Both the position numbers and the translations under genes were made by a program. From Avena insularis (lineage: Eukaryota > Streptophyta > Magnoliopsida > Poales > Poaceae), in NCBI GenBank assembly GCA_023614405.1, contig CM042694.1, forward strand, positions 478,923,392 through 478,987,391: a stretch of 64,000 bases of DNA, written 5' to 3'. Below the pieces are notes generated by a model, which saw only the letters and a list, made by a program, of their open reading frames with translations, did no database searches and had not been told where the DNA came from. This document shows positions 25,155-35,081 of the stretch, one piece after another; within the stretch, counting starts at the first letter, position 1, and each line of letters opens with the position of its first letter.

Positions 25155-25789
25155 GCGCGGCGAGGGGACCGAGCGATGTGGCGTGAGATCGACGGTGACG
25201 GTGGCACAGCGAGCTAACAGCATGGGCGAGGGCGTAGGACGGTGCGATGTTCCCTGGCGATTCTTACAGGCATAATGGCGAGGCGTGGGGCAACGCGGTT
25301 CGGTTGGGAGCGTGCGGCGCTCTGCGCGCCTTGAAGGTGTTCTTGGCGGTGTCGCGGCATTCTTGGTCGTGCGGTGAACGGGGTGTCTCTTGGGTTCTTT
25401 GTGATCATGGCGAGGCTGCGTGTGCACGGTGAGGGTAAGGCGCGAGTGCGAGCTGGTCGGGCACGGCGAGCTGGCGTGCTCTGGACATGGCGCAGAGGCA
25501 TGGTACGCGACGTAGCTAGGGTGGTCCAGGGCTCGGCTGGGGTCATGGCCTGGACAAGGGGGGCGGTGGACTATGGCGCACCTCCTGGACATCCTGGATG
25601 GGCGCGGGGTGGTCTGTTGCGAGCTGGCCGTGGTCGGCCGGTGATGACCACAATCGGGCGGCGCTCCATTGTGCAAACGACAAAGGGGGAGCTGGTCTGG
25701 GGCTGGGTTAGACTCAGGGGAGACAGGGGAGTAAAGGGGAGACCAGTTGGTCGATTGATTACTATTTAAAGAGTGAAGTTAGGCAGAGG

Positions 25790-26304
25790 TGTTGGGGATA
25801 TACTTTTCGGGTATCCTCACAGTTCCTCACTGACCAGGGTGGTCCACTTCGGGTTAGAGCTTTGCTTCACGGGCGGTCCAGTCAGGGAGAGAAGACGGAG
25901 TCCAATCCGGCTACGGGAAGGCCCAGAAGACTTACCGACTTAGGCCCATAATGTTACTTGTAGTTCAAGATGTACTCTATAACAGACTCTTAGTTGTAGC
26001 CAGATAGATCTCTCCTGTAAACCCTAGGCCGGATATCTATATAAGCCATCCTAGGGAGAGCCTTTAGGGCACCAGATAACACTCAATACTTTAGACCCTC
26101 AACTCGCACAGGCGAAACCCTTGTAACCCATATTCCGGCTCTGCCAGACTTTGGATTGCTAGCGAGTAGGATCCGTCCAAAGCCGGATTCGAACCTGGGT
26201 AAACTTGTGTGCTCACTGTCCCGGAATACCGTACGTCTCACACCCCTCTCTTCCGCACGCCTCGAGGACCCCCTCATGGCGTACTTGTCATCAATCCGAC
26301 GACA
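25790..26304 (+). repeat. Tat-A 5' LTR
   Basis: 515 bp, TGTTGGGGATATAC to CCGACGACA. It carries a TATA box at 26038-26044. Compared with 51940-52463 there are roughly 20 scattered substitutions and a few short indels (by eye about 96% identity). Confidence 0.95.
26038..26044 (+). promoter_or_regulatory. TATA box of Tat-A LTR
   Basis: TATATAA in ATCTATATAAGCC, conserved in the 3' LTR at 52191-52197. The start of the genomic RNA would be about 30 bp downstream. Confidence 0.65.
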
Positions 26305-26306
26305 GT

Positions 26307-26324
26307 TGGCGCCCACCGTGGGGC
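26307..26324 (+). other. Primer-binding site of Tat-A
   Basis: TGGCGCCCACCGTGGGGC follows the 5' LTR after two bases. Tat-B has the identical PBS on the minus strand at 41539-41556, although their LTRs look unrelated. The priming tRNA was not identified here. Confidence 0.8.
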
Positions 26325-26482
26325 AAGTGAGCTACGGATCTGCGTTCCGAGCGGAATCTGCAAGAATCAGAATCAGCGAGACCATCGCCGTTGGTCGCAT
26401 CCTCTACGCCAGCAACGTCCCTCTCATCGTTCTCGACGAGACTTGGATTCCGGCAAGGGAGGTCGTGACTTCCTACACAATC

Positions 26483-28335
26483 ATGTCTTTTGGCGAGATC
26501 GATGTTTACATCGGTTTCGCTGAACCTGCCCAACCCACCCTAGCGGTAATGATAGAGGCAGAAGAATTTTCTGGGTCCCCTTTGTCCGCGGAGGCGGCAG
26601 AGTTCCGGATCTCAGAAAACCCTAATCCCACCTAGCCCGCACCAGTTGCGGAGATAGTGGAGAAACCCGAACCTGAAGAAGACCTAGGGGTCAACGTCGA
26701 ATCTGGAGTAGATCTCCCCGGAGGAGCCGAATCCCAGATCGACCCACCCATGGAAGTCAAAATACAGGAGGAGCATATCAACGACACTGATTCCGGCTCT
26801 GATGATGCCGGAACAGACATGCCTTTCCTAAGGTACACACTAAAAAATATGTTACTGCAAGGCGAAAGCGCAGATGCAATCCTCGAGACCATCAAAAGTT
26901 TTGATATGGCTGATCACGAAAGCCGCAGGTACCTCAGGAAGCATGCGTCACACTTCGTCGGATACGTGGGATCTGGATCCGGCTCTGTTGATGTTGGAGA
27001 AAACACCGACTCGGTGCTGGAGGCAATTGGAACAAACGCCGACGTACCCGCATCCTCGGATGAAACGATGACGTCAGCAGATTTCCGAAAGTTCTCCGCG
27101 GAATATGAAGAGGAGTACAACTCCAAAGCTGCAGAAGAAGGAGAAGCCATGGATGAAGGATCCGGGGAACACTCTCCCAAAACGCAGGATGACATGGACG
27201 TCGGAGATAATCCCGAAGTCCAAATGTCCGAAAGTACCGATCAGAGCTTGACTCCGGGAAATGGACCCAAAGCCGTCTTTGCTACCGATGATGCCAAGAA
27301 GGCAAAGAAGAAGAACAAGAAAAACAAGACCCTGGAAAAAGACCCTATGACAGAGGAGGTGATTGCTGAGGAATACGAAGAAGACTCGGATGCAGCACTT
27401 ATCCCAAACGAGCTGAAAAAAGAAGCATCGGTGGATGGACACGTGATCACTGAAGGTGCGTGTAAACTCATCGATGCCGCATTAACCACACCTATCCCTA
27501 CAGCTGCAGAACTTACTACAGATGAGCTGGATGAAAGGGCGCAAGCCCTAGAAGCGCATCGTCAACAACTCCTCGATGAAGCCAAAAACATCGAGGTGGA
27601 GAAGAAACGCATGTCGAACAAGGAGTACATGTCTCGTATGCATCAGAAGACACGGAAGTGTCACATAGATGACAACCAATTCCCACGTGTCCGTGCCGTC
27701 CTTTTTGGAGATGAGATGGGGAAGCCACGGAAAGATAGCAACGGAGATTGGGTATACCCAACACCAGTACAAAATACCGTGGCAGCCCAAGAAATTCTAT
27801 CGGCTAATCCAGGACCAGAGGAGATCCGTTTGGGTATCAAGCTACTCAACAAGGGACTGGAGCAGCAAAAGGTCACCCTGTCCGGAAGTCAAAAACTGGT
27901 CTCAGATGCTGACCAATGTCGCACGGATCCGGCATGGGCTAGCGTAAGACCCCATTACGTTCCGGAGCAGTATCATTGCCCTAAACTACGGGAAGACAAT
28001 TATTCAAGAACAGGATCATCGGGACAGCATCACGGAACTACACATAACTGGAGCAACATTGCTCCAGTAGCCAAGAAAGACGCGATCGCTGCACTGAATC
28101 CGAAGAATCCTCCCCGAAGGGGAGAAGATAAAGAGAAACGTCGGGAGGAGGATCGTCAAAGGATGCCACCTCCTAGACATGATAACCATCCGACTGAGCC
28201 TCACCATGGTGGGAATGACGGACGAAGGAACAATGGAAACCATGCAGGTACAAGCCGGCAGGGGGCTCGTCGTAGTCAAGACCCTCCCCGGAATCGGAAT
28301 AATGACGTTCCGGACGGAGGCCGGCGATCAGCCGG
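26483..28335 (+). pseudogene. gag: Tat-A gag, N-terminal part, up to the Tat-B insertion
   Basis: The frame is open from within the LTR through the PBS region. The first in-frame ATG after the PBS is at 26483. A TAG at 26633-26635 breaks it, after which 26657 onward is open for 560 codons to the Tat-B insertion (28335). Acidic and lysine-rich low-complexity parts (AKKAKKKNKKNKTLEKDP near residue 215 of the open frame) precede a charged linker with EAHRQQLLDEAKN and KRMSNKEYMSRMHQKTRK. It then becomes His/Arg/Asn-rich (EDKEKRREEDRQRMPPPRHD). A long, disordered N-terminal gag region is usual in this lineage. The capsid domain follows the insertion at 42364. Confidence 0.8.
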
Positions 28336-29145
28336 TGTCATGGTGGTGTCACGGCAGATGCCATGGATAGGCTAAAGGTGGGGACTAATATGCGCCAGGG
28401 GAATCCAGGGAGGGATAGTAGAGTGATTCTCTACACAGAAGCTTCGTATTGATGTTCAGTCTCCAACATTACAAGTGCTCCTCAAGCTGTATTGACAAGA
28501 GGAGGAAGAAGAAACTCTCTTACTCTTGCCTATTAACTAGCCCAAGAACCCTAGACTCACAAGGTTAAGAGCCTTGCTATGTATTTCCAAAGACCCAACC
28601 CCCTTACCAGAACCCCAACCCCCCCTTATATAGGGGTGGTTCGGTCCTGGCCTAGGGCATACGTGGAGGCATATTCCTAAGAATATGCCTCCTCCCAAAT
28701 TAGTAACCCGACAGGGGTGCTTTTCCCCCACATCACTCTTGCTTTAGCGACGTTGCCTCTGCGGCGCCTGCGTCAGCCGACGTGAGCGTCGTCACCCTTG
28801 TCAGCCACGATCTGGTGGTCCTGCCCTTGCTTTATTCGCTCATCCAGTACGCACCGGGCCTTCTTTTTGACCAGAGATATTCCTTCCTTCTCCTAGAAGC
28901 CAAACGAGGATCCGGATCACAGTTGATCCGGCCACACCTGTTCCTGCATATAAGCTAGACAAGTGTCTCCGACTTATTCCTTGAGTCGGACGAGACAATG
29001 TTAGGTGACCCCCCTGGTCCGAGTTACTCCCTGATCCGGCCTGCCTTGAGGTGACTCGGCCAGCATCCGCTTTGACCTTGCTGAACCTCGGCTAACTTGG
29101 CCCTTATACCCCGGAGTGACCCTACCCGGGGTTATCCCCCCAACA
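28336..29145 (-). repeat. Tat-B 3' LTR (left)
   Basis: 810 bp. TATATAAGG on the minus strand near 28625-28633. A near-perfect inverted repeat GAGGCATATTCCTAAGAATATGCCTC lies at about 28667-28692 and is kept in both LTRs. Ends ...TTATCCCCCCAACA on the plus strand. Confidence 0.95.
28667..28692. repeat. Perfect palindrome in the Tat-B LTR
   Basis: GAGGCATATTCCT is followed at once by its reverse complement AGGAATATGCCTC with a two-base overlap at the centre (CTAAG core). The same sequence occurs at about 41889-41914 in the 5' LTR. It is positioned upstream of the TATA box in transcription direction, so a protein-binding or hairpin site is possible. Confidence 0.6.
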
Positions 29146-29158
29146 TTAGTCCCCGAAG
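29146..29158 (-). other. Polypurine tract of Tat-B
   Basis: On the minus strand CTTCGGGGACTAA directly precedes the 3' LTR start (TGTTGGGGGG). Similar CTCGGGGACTA copies occur inside the element at 32347, 34340 and 34741. Confidence 0.7.
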
Positions 29159-29247
29159 CTGGTGCGGCAGTAGCGGCCTTGGTCGCTAAGGCCACATCAG
29201 CTTCATTCGTATCCAAGTTTCGGACGTTTATTTCCGGGTTAACTTTT

Positions 29248-29403
29248 TGTCTCGGATTATATGGATTTACGTTCCCTTCGCACGCTCCAAGTTTTCACTT
29301 GCCGGCCGGGTCACCACTTTGGCTCGGATCGTTTGGTTTTACTTTCCCTTTGCACGGTTCAAGTTTTCACTTGCCAGCCGGGTTACCACCGTGGCTCGGA
29401 TCC
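29248..29403 (+). repeat. 72-bp tandem repeat in Tat-B, about two copies
   Basis: CAAGTTTTCACTTGCC starts at 29288 and again at 29360, preceded by related TTCCCTTCGCACG and TTCCCTTTGCACGG. The unit also contains GGCTCGGATC. It is located between the PPT and the antisense gene. Confidence 0.65.
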
Positions 29404-29685
29404 GAGCCTTGCTTCCTTCTCTCGTACGCCAACCCACGTAACGGTTAATCATTACATTGCCTTATTTTAAGGGCCTGCGCAGTAACCGCCGCAGTAATGT
29501 CGATGATTCTGCGGCGGGGTTACGCCATCATCTGTCCTCGTTTACCGCAATCGCACGTCGTGTCATTGGATCACATTTACTCTGCCCCGGTGGCTCCTCT
29601 CTGATTGGTCGATGCTGGTGATACACGGCCACATCATGTGGTTTTCCTGCGCAGCACGATCCCACTCGTTGATGACTGGGGGCGG

Positions 29686-29692
29686 TTAAATA
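29686..29692 (+). promoter_or_regulatory. TATA-like box of the Tat-B antisense gene
   Basis: TTAAATA in GGCGGTTAAATAGGGG, about 230 bp upstream of the preferred ATG (29919), with an ATTGG (CCAAT-type) motif at about 29604. The upstream ATG at 29703 is only about 11 bp away, too close to be used from this box. Confidence 0.5.
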
Positions 29693-29918
29693 GGGGAGGG
29701 GCATGCTCCTTAGAACTTTTCCATCTCCGTGCCCCCTCGCCCGTTCCTCTTCTTCTTCCTCCCAGCCGCGCCGCCGCCAGTGCCCGTTGCAGCAGCGCCG
29801 TCACCGCACCTTCTCCGCACCGCAATCACCGCTGCGCCTCTGTTTAGCCACGGGTCCTCATCAGTATAGACCGCAGAGCCCCCCCGCCGCCAGCTCCAGC
29901 GAAGACACCGGAATTGAG

Positions 29919-32900
29919 ATGACGGAGGAAGAGCTCGTCGTTGTTGAACAGGACATGGAGGAGGACGCCGGCGCGGCGGACCGTGGCGCGTGGGCCGACT
30001 CCTGGGTCTGCGAGGAAGACATCGCCTGGCTCTACCGGACCCGGCGCATTCCCGCCGGCGTCGCTGCTCGTCTCCCCTCCTCGGAGCTGGCCCCCTCACC
30101 CAATCTGGGTGAATTTGTTGTTTTCTTATCCCATTTCCAACGAGGATTTGGGCTTCCAGTGAGTGATTTCTTCCGGGACTGGATCCGGACCTATCACTTG
30201 CAACCACATCATCTCCCGGCGAACACCATCACTTCTCTGTCCGCTTTTGTTTCTTTGATCGAGGGCTACACCGGGCTATGGCCTACGAAGGAGCTATGGA
30301 TCCGGTTCTTCGGCCTCCGCCACAACATCATCCCCAATATCCACGTCGAGTCGGAGGACAAGCAGCTAACTCAGTTCGGAGCTGCCTCGATCTCGCCCCG
30401 GAGGTATTCAATCTTTCCCTGGGTCACCGGGCTTGACTCCTGCAAAGGATGGGCCCGGACCTTCTTCTACGTCCGGAACGAAGGCACGGAAGATTTGATC
30501 CGGTTGCTGCCCTACGCTCCGGGTCCCCCTAACACGGATTTCTGGGAAGAGGTTGACAAGAAACCTACGGCTCTGGCCAACCAAGTGAACAAAAGGTTTG
30601 CAGAGCTGAAGAAGCTCGGATTGCGCAACGAGGATGCCATGATCACATTAAATGCGCAGCGAATCTCTCCCCTTCAGCGGCGCACTCACAAGTTGTGCCA
30701 TATGAGCTTCAGTCGCGACCCCAACCGAACCTCCTCATTCGAGTTGAGCAATACGGAGATCTTCCGCCGGGTCAAGGCTCTTTTCACCACCCATAAGGAC
30801 TTCTCCGCCGAATGGACGTGGGGAATTGAGCATTACTGTCGTGACAGGCTCCCTCCCACGGTAAGCTTCGCGGGGTAAACTTATCTCGGATCAATTTCAT
30901 GTCGGCTCTTATCACATTCTTGACTTTGCTCCTTGTGCTTTTTTCTCAGCTGTTTCTCCAGCAAACCCTTGAGGATGGCCCGGATCTGACCCTTAAGTGG
31001 GCCCTGGACCGAGAAATTCCGGAAGAGGAGGAGCTGGACCAGGAGATGTTCCTCCCCACACCCGATGCCACCAGATGACCCAGCGGTAAATTCTCTTCTC
31101 TTAGAGATTGGCCCGACGATGAGGATGACTCAGATATCGATGTGATTGAACCCGTTGAGGCTATCCCTCTTTCTTTTGCTTACCCGACATCAGCTAACCC
31201 CGGTGGGCACATCCACGAGGATCCTCCCCTTGCCACGGGCGAGCCTGTTCCGGCGGCGTCAAAGAAGAAGCGGAACTGGCCGAAGTTCTTCTTCCAAACC
31301 TTCTCAGCCTTCCAAAAGGCAAAAGAAGGCCGGAGACAAGACTGCCTCCAAACGGGTAGGCAAAGCCCCGACAAGGAGGGCCCGGAGACCTAAGGAGGCA
31401 GAGACCTCGGATGCGTAAATTCTTTTCTCACTGCGCAACACACTTCTCCCTGCTTCGGGGTAATTTCACTCCTGACATTATGTTCTCTTGCAGGGCTCCT
31501 GTGGAGGTCCCTCAAAGCGGATCGAGCATCTCCTCTCCTCTTCGGTCTAGTCCTTCCCCTCCCCGCGACGACGAGTCACGCCCGCTGAGCCCTATTCCGG
31601 AGGGCTCTGCGGTCGCTCCGGGTTCCGCAGTACCTCCTTCAGAGGGACGCGAGCTCGTATCGGGAGGGGTCGGATCGGCCGAGGCAACGGCGTACGGCAC
31701 TTCGGCATTGCCGCAACCAGCAACTACCAAGTCTACCGCAACTCCAGCACCAGCAGCAGCTCCAGCACTAGCCACCGAACCAGCGCCTGTCCCGGCTCCG
31801 AAGAAACCAATAGCAGCTCCAGCGCCAGCCACCAAAGCTACTGTGCCAAGTTCATCTGCCTCGTCCGAGTCATCTCAAGCTCGGCGAGGACCCACTCCAG
31901 CGGCTTCCAAGGGCAAATCCACTGTGGTCACTTCCTCCCAGCAGGCCAAAGGCAAGTCCACCTCCGTCGAGGCTGGGCAGCGAACCTTGTCATCGATGCT
32001 TCTAAAGAAGTCATCAGCGGCGACGGATCCTCCCGCCGAGCCAGCTGATTTGCAGCAGATGGTTCTTCACACTAGCCCGGCTCTTGCCCCGATTGAGAGG
32101 AAAGAAGCTCACGCCAAGGGTTTGGTGGCGCCTCATATGCCCACTGGCGAACGGTACCCTCCGAGCCTCATCGAGTTTGTCATGAACTGGAATAAGGCGG
32201 AGTTCGTCTACAACGACGATCTCCCGGAAAAGTTCGGCCCAGCTGAATTTTCCGCTCAGATGAATACCGCCGCCAAGGCCATTAACCTTGCTGGGCGTAT
32301 GATGGAGGTACGTTGTTTCTTCTTTACATGCTGTAGATAATAACCATTAGTCCCCGAGCCTCCGGCGGAGTAACTTGTTATTCGGCCGGATGCTCCTTAG
32401 AAGATCAACATAGCTGCATGTAAACTTCAAATATGCACACACCTAGAGCCGAGTTAAGTTCCGCTTGGCCCGGATCTCATATACTTCGAATATGCACACA
32501 CCTAGAGCCGGGTTAAGTTCCGCTTGGCCCGGATCTTGTACACTTCGAATATGCGCACACCTAGAGCCGGGTTAAGTTCCGCTTGGCCCGGATCTTGTAT
32601 ACTTCGGATATGCACACACCTAGAGCCGAGTTAAGTTCCGCTTGGCCCGGATCTTGTATACTTCGGATATGCACACACCTAGAGCCGGGTTAAGTTCCGC
32701 TTGGCCCGGATCTAGTATACTTCGAATATGCACACACCTAGAGCCGGGTTAAGTTCCGCTTGGCCCGGATCTTGTACACTTCGAATATGCACCAAACTAA
32801 CTGTACACGCCTGTGCCTTTGTCAGGTAACTACCAACCGTCGGAGCGCCGAGTTTCAGCGCCTGCTTGATACCCATAAGACCTTGCGTGCAAAACATGTT

Positions 32901-34234
32901 GCGCTTGGCGCGGAGCATGAAAAGAGAGGTAACTTCCTCCCTTAACACCTCACCATTTCGTTTGCTTCTGCCGGACTAACCTCCTTATTCGGTTTTTTGC
33001 AGCTGGGGTGGAGGTTGAAAACAAGATTATGCGGAAAAACTTGGAGGAAATCCAAGGTATGTCCCCTTTCGGCCAACGTCGCTGTGTTTTCCATTCTTTC
33101 TTTTTCTTGGCTCGGCAAACAATCACTCCTCGGCTTTGCCGGGTCAACACACTATTTCAGCATCGCTTGAGGATAGTGTGCCCGTGCCTGATATGATGCT
33201 GCATTTTCTCGAACAAGCAGGACAGCATCAAGCCGAGCTGAAGAAGAAGGACGATGAGCTTGCCCTCCTCCGGACCAAGGACGGCGAGATAGCCAAACTC
33301 AAGGCCGAGATGGAGAAGATGAAGGCCCAACACAAAACCGAGCTCCAGAAAGTTGGCCAGAACTTCACCGAAGAGCATGAGCGCTTTACCCTTTAGATCT
33401 CCAAGGACCAGGATCTGCTCAAGGAATCCGAAGTCCGGCTTGGGTCGGTGCTTGCCGAGCTTGAACAACTTCGGCAGAGACGCGATAGTTATATCCATGA
33501 GTTGACCCAGATCCATCACCATATCTCATGTAAGTTTCTTTTCCTTGCCCGACGTAGTTTTCCGGGTTAACTCATATGCCTTTGCTTCGGCATCCTCCCT
33601 TTCCTTATTTTCAGATAACTTTCCGAAGGGAACTGCCATCACCAGTGCTGCCGTTGCCAAATTCCGCCAAGAGAGGGGTACTCCCATCGCTCCTGATGGT
33701 GAGAGCATCCCCTTGGACATGGAGGACTTGTTGGTTAGCGTGTCAGCTTGGGTGGAAACTATCAAGAATTGTGGAAAAGATCTCCTCAACGTTGCAGTCC
33801 GGATCTTCAAACACATTCTGGCCAAGCGAGGACGCTCCAGAAAGGATCACGCTCCTTGCGGAAAAACTGATGGAGATTGAGACTCAACTTGACCTTTGGA
33901 GGGAATCCGCTGGGCGTGCATGGCGTATACCCTTCTCCATCATATCCTTTCATGGTACGAGAAAATCGATCTGAGCCTCCTCACCCGTCGGTGCACCGGA
34001 TCCAAATGGACCGATGATCCGGAGTGGGTAGCTCGGCGCCAGGCTTGCGCCTACAGCCTCATCGAATATTCTCCAGTCCATGACTGGGTTGAGGGGCCGA
34101 GCTTTCTGGACTCCGGCGAGGAGGAGCAGATGGAGAACATGGAGGATGGGTCGGGCGATGATGGAGAAGATGCTGCTTCAGATATTGAAGACAGTGATGA
34201 TGACGCCGAACTTCCTCCTCCTGTCGCTCCTTAG
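29919..34234 (+). pseudogene. Tat-B antisense gene ('putative gypsy type transposon' family), multi-exon
   Basis: Antisense to gag-pol. ATG 29919 (MTEEELVVVEQDMEED) is preferred over 29703, which lies at the TATA-like box. Exon 1 (29919-30860, 314 codons) contains the Transposase_28-like domain: EFVVFLSHFQRGFGLPVSDF, HHLPANTITSLSAFVSLIEG, ELWIRFFGLRHN, YFYVRN-like (TFFYVRNEG). The donor GTAAGC at 30861 and acceptor CAG at 30949 join in phase to LFLQQTLEDGPDLTLKW. Later exons: a Ser/Pro/Ala-rich part (31494-32307, donor GTACGT), 32826-about 32927, 33002-about 33056, a coiled coil (33167-33530: KAEMEKMKAQHKTELQKVGQ), then EWVARRQACAYSLIEYSPVH and an acidic C-terminus ending at 34234. A TGA at about 31077 and some shifts suggest decay. 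Function unknown. Confidence 0.75.
32431..32800 (+). repeat. 59-bp tandem repeat, about six copies, inside an intron of the Tat-B antisense gene
   Basis: The unit ATATGCACACACCTAGAGCC... starts at 32431, 32490, 32549, 32608, 32667, 32726 and (partial) 32785, an exact 59-bp period with few mismatches (GAGCCGGGTTAAGTTCCGCT, TTGGCCCGGATCTTGTA). The array is bracketed by the donor at 32308 and the acceptor before 32826. Confidence 0.95.
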
Positions 34235-34844
34235 TTTAAAAAACTTGAAAATTTATCAGATCCCCGGTATGCCGGGTGCAATTGTATGCTGAATACCTAA
34301 TATTTTGCTACTATGCTTGTATGCTGGATTAACTTGGGCGTAGTCCCCGAGTTTCATTTTCTTGTTCGTCCAATTCTTCGGCCTGATCCGTGTCTACCTT
34401 GATTCGGTTTTACAACTTACGAACCCGAGCTTCAAGAACCGTTTTAACAATACTGAGAAACTTTGAGGCTTGGCTCAAAATAATTCAACATAATAGCTTG
34501 AAAGTAAATACGGGGTTAGTTGAAAAAAAAACGTTAGCTGGAATAGGATCTTTCCCTAAGTGGTTTTTCATGTGCCACGCAATTCCAAACTTGTTCCCTT
34601 GCTCGCCATGAAGCCAATTCTTGTTGGACAACAGCGAGTCAAAGGGTTGGGTTTTTGGTGCTCACACATTACTAATCCAGGTTAAGCGAAACGAGTCATT
34701 CCAGCTAACGCATAAAAAGTAACAACAATCATTTATTAAGGTAGTCCCCGAGTTACTGCTCGAGGCTCCGCTATTTCATTGATAGGCTCATTGCCGACAT
34801 ACATACCGACATATGAGGATGACTCGGGTACATACACTCTTTAG
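34235..34844. other. Spacer between the Tat-B antisense gene and pol
   Basis: AT-rich, no gene. AATAAA on the minus strand (plus 34732-34737) lies about 108 bp beyond the pol stop at 34845. Two PPT-like CTCGGGGACTAC copies (minus) lie at 34340-34351 and 34741-34752. Confidence 0.6.
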
Positions 34845-35081
34845 CTAAGTGTAGAAGGGACGAAGTAGTGCTACATTCCACGGTCGCTTGGATTCCTCTC
34901 CGGACCTGTCCGCCTTGTTCTTTTCCTGTGGCTTTGCATCTATGAGATAGTAAGAGTCATTGTGCAATGCTTTGCTCACAATAAATGGTCCTTCCCATGG
35001 GGGGGATAATTTATGCATGCCAGTGGTACGCTGTACCAACCGGAGCACCAGATCGCCTTCCCGGAAGACTCGGGGGCACAC
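34845..35081 (-). pseudogene. pol: Tat-B integrase C-terminal end
   Basis: RVFREGDLVLRLVQRTTG, LSPPWEGPFIVSKALHNDSY and RPWNVALLRPFYT: the conserved GDLVL..WEGPF..LRPFY tail of Tat integrases. It overlaps the preceding frame and is offset by one base, so a frameshift near 35075 separates it from the core. Confidence 0.85.

Larger units (their letters stand above)
22402..25789 (-). repeat. Tekay 3' LTR, part 1 (R/U5 and promoter side)
   Basis: Collinear with the right LTR 58892-61396. It also keeps about 890 bp of GC-rich sequence (24903-25789) that the right LTR has lost. It is interrupted after 25789 by Tat-A and resumes at 52464. It contains a TATA box at 25148-25154 (minus) and a cluster of CTTGCAAG palindromes (23724-23901). 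Confidence 0.9.

Noticed and set aside
24918..25676. 252-aa minus-strand ORF rich in Pro, Arg, His and Thr
   Set aside because: It lies in the GC-rich leader of the Tekay LTR, spans the TATA box on the same strand, has no domain, and its composition follows base content. Chance ORF.
26176..26200. tRNA-like B-box (GGTTCGAATCC on minus) in the Tat-A LTR
   Set aside because: No A-box, acceptor stem or cloverleaf around it, and the second LTR copy differs just next to it. Not a tRNA gene.
29710..30207. 165-aa minus-strand ORF at the start of the Tat-B antisense gene
   Set aside because: Arg/Gly-rich mirror of exon 1 and its GC-rich leader; the plus strand carries the conserved domain.
31512..31835. 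107-aa minus-strand ORF rich in Gly and Ala
   Set aside because: Reverse reading of the Ala/Pro-rich exon of the Tat-B antisense gene.
32431..32800. Regular direct repeats resembling a CRISPR array
   Set aside because: Units are contiguous with no unique spacers, in a plant retrotransposon intron. It is a simple tandem array.
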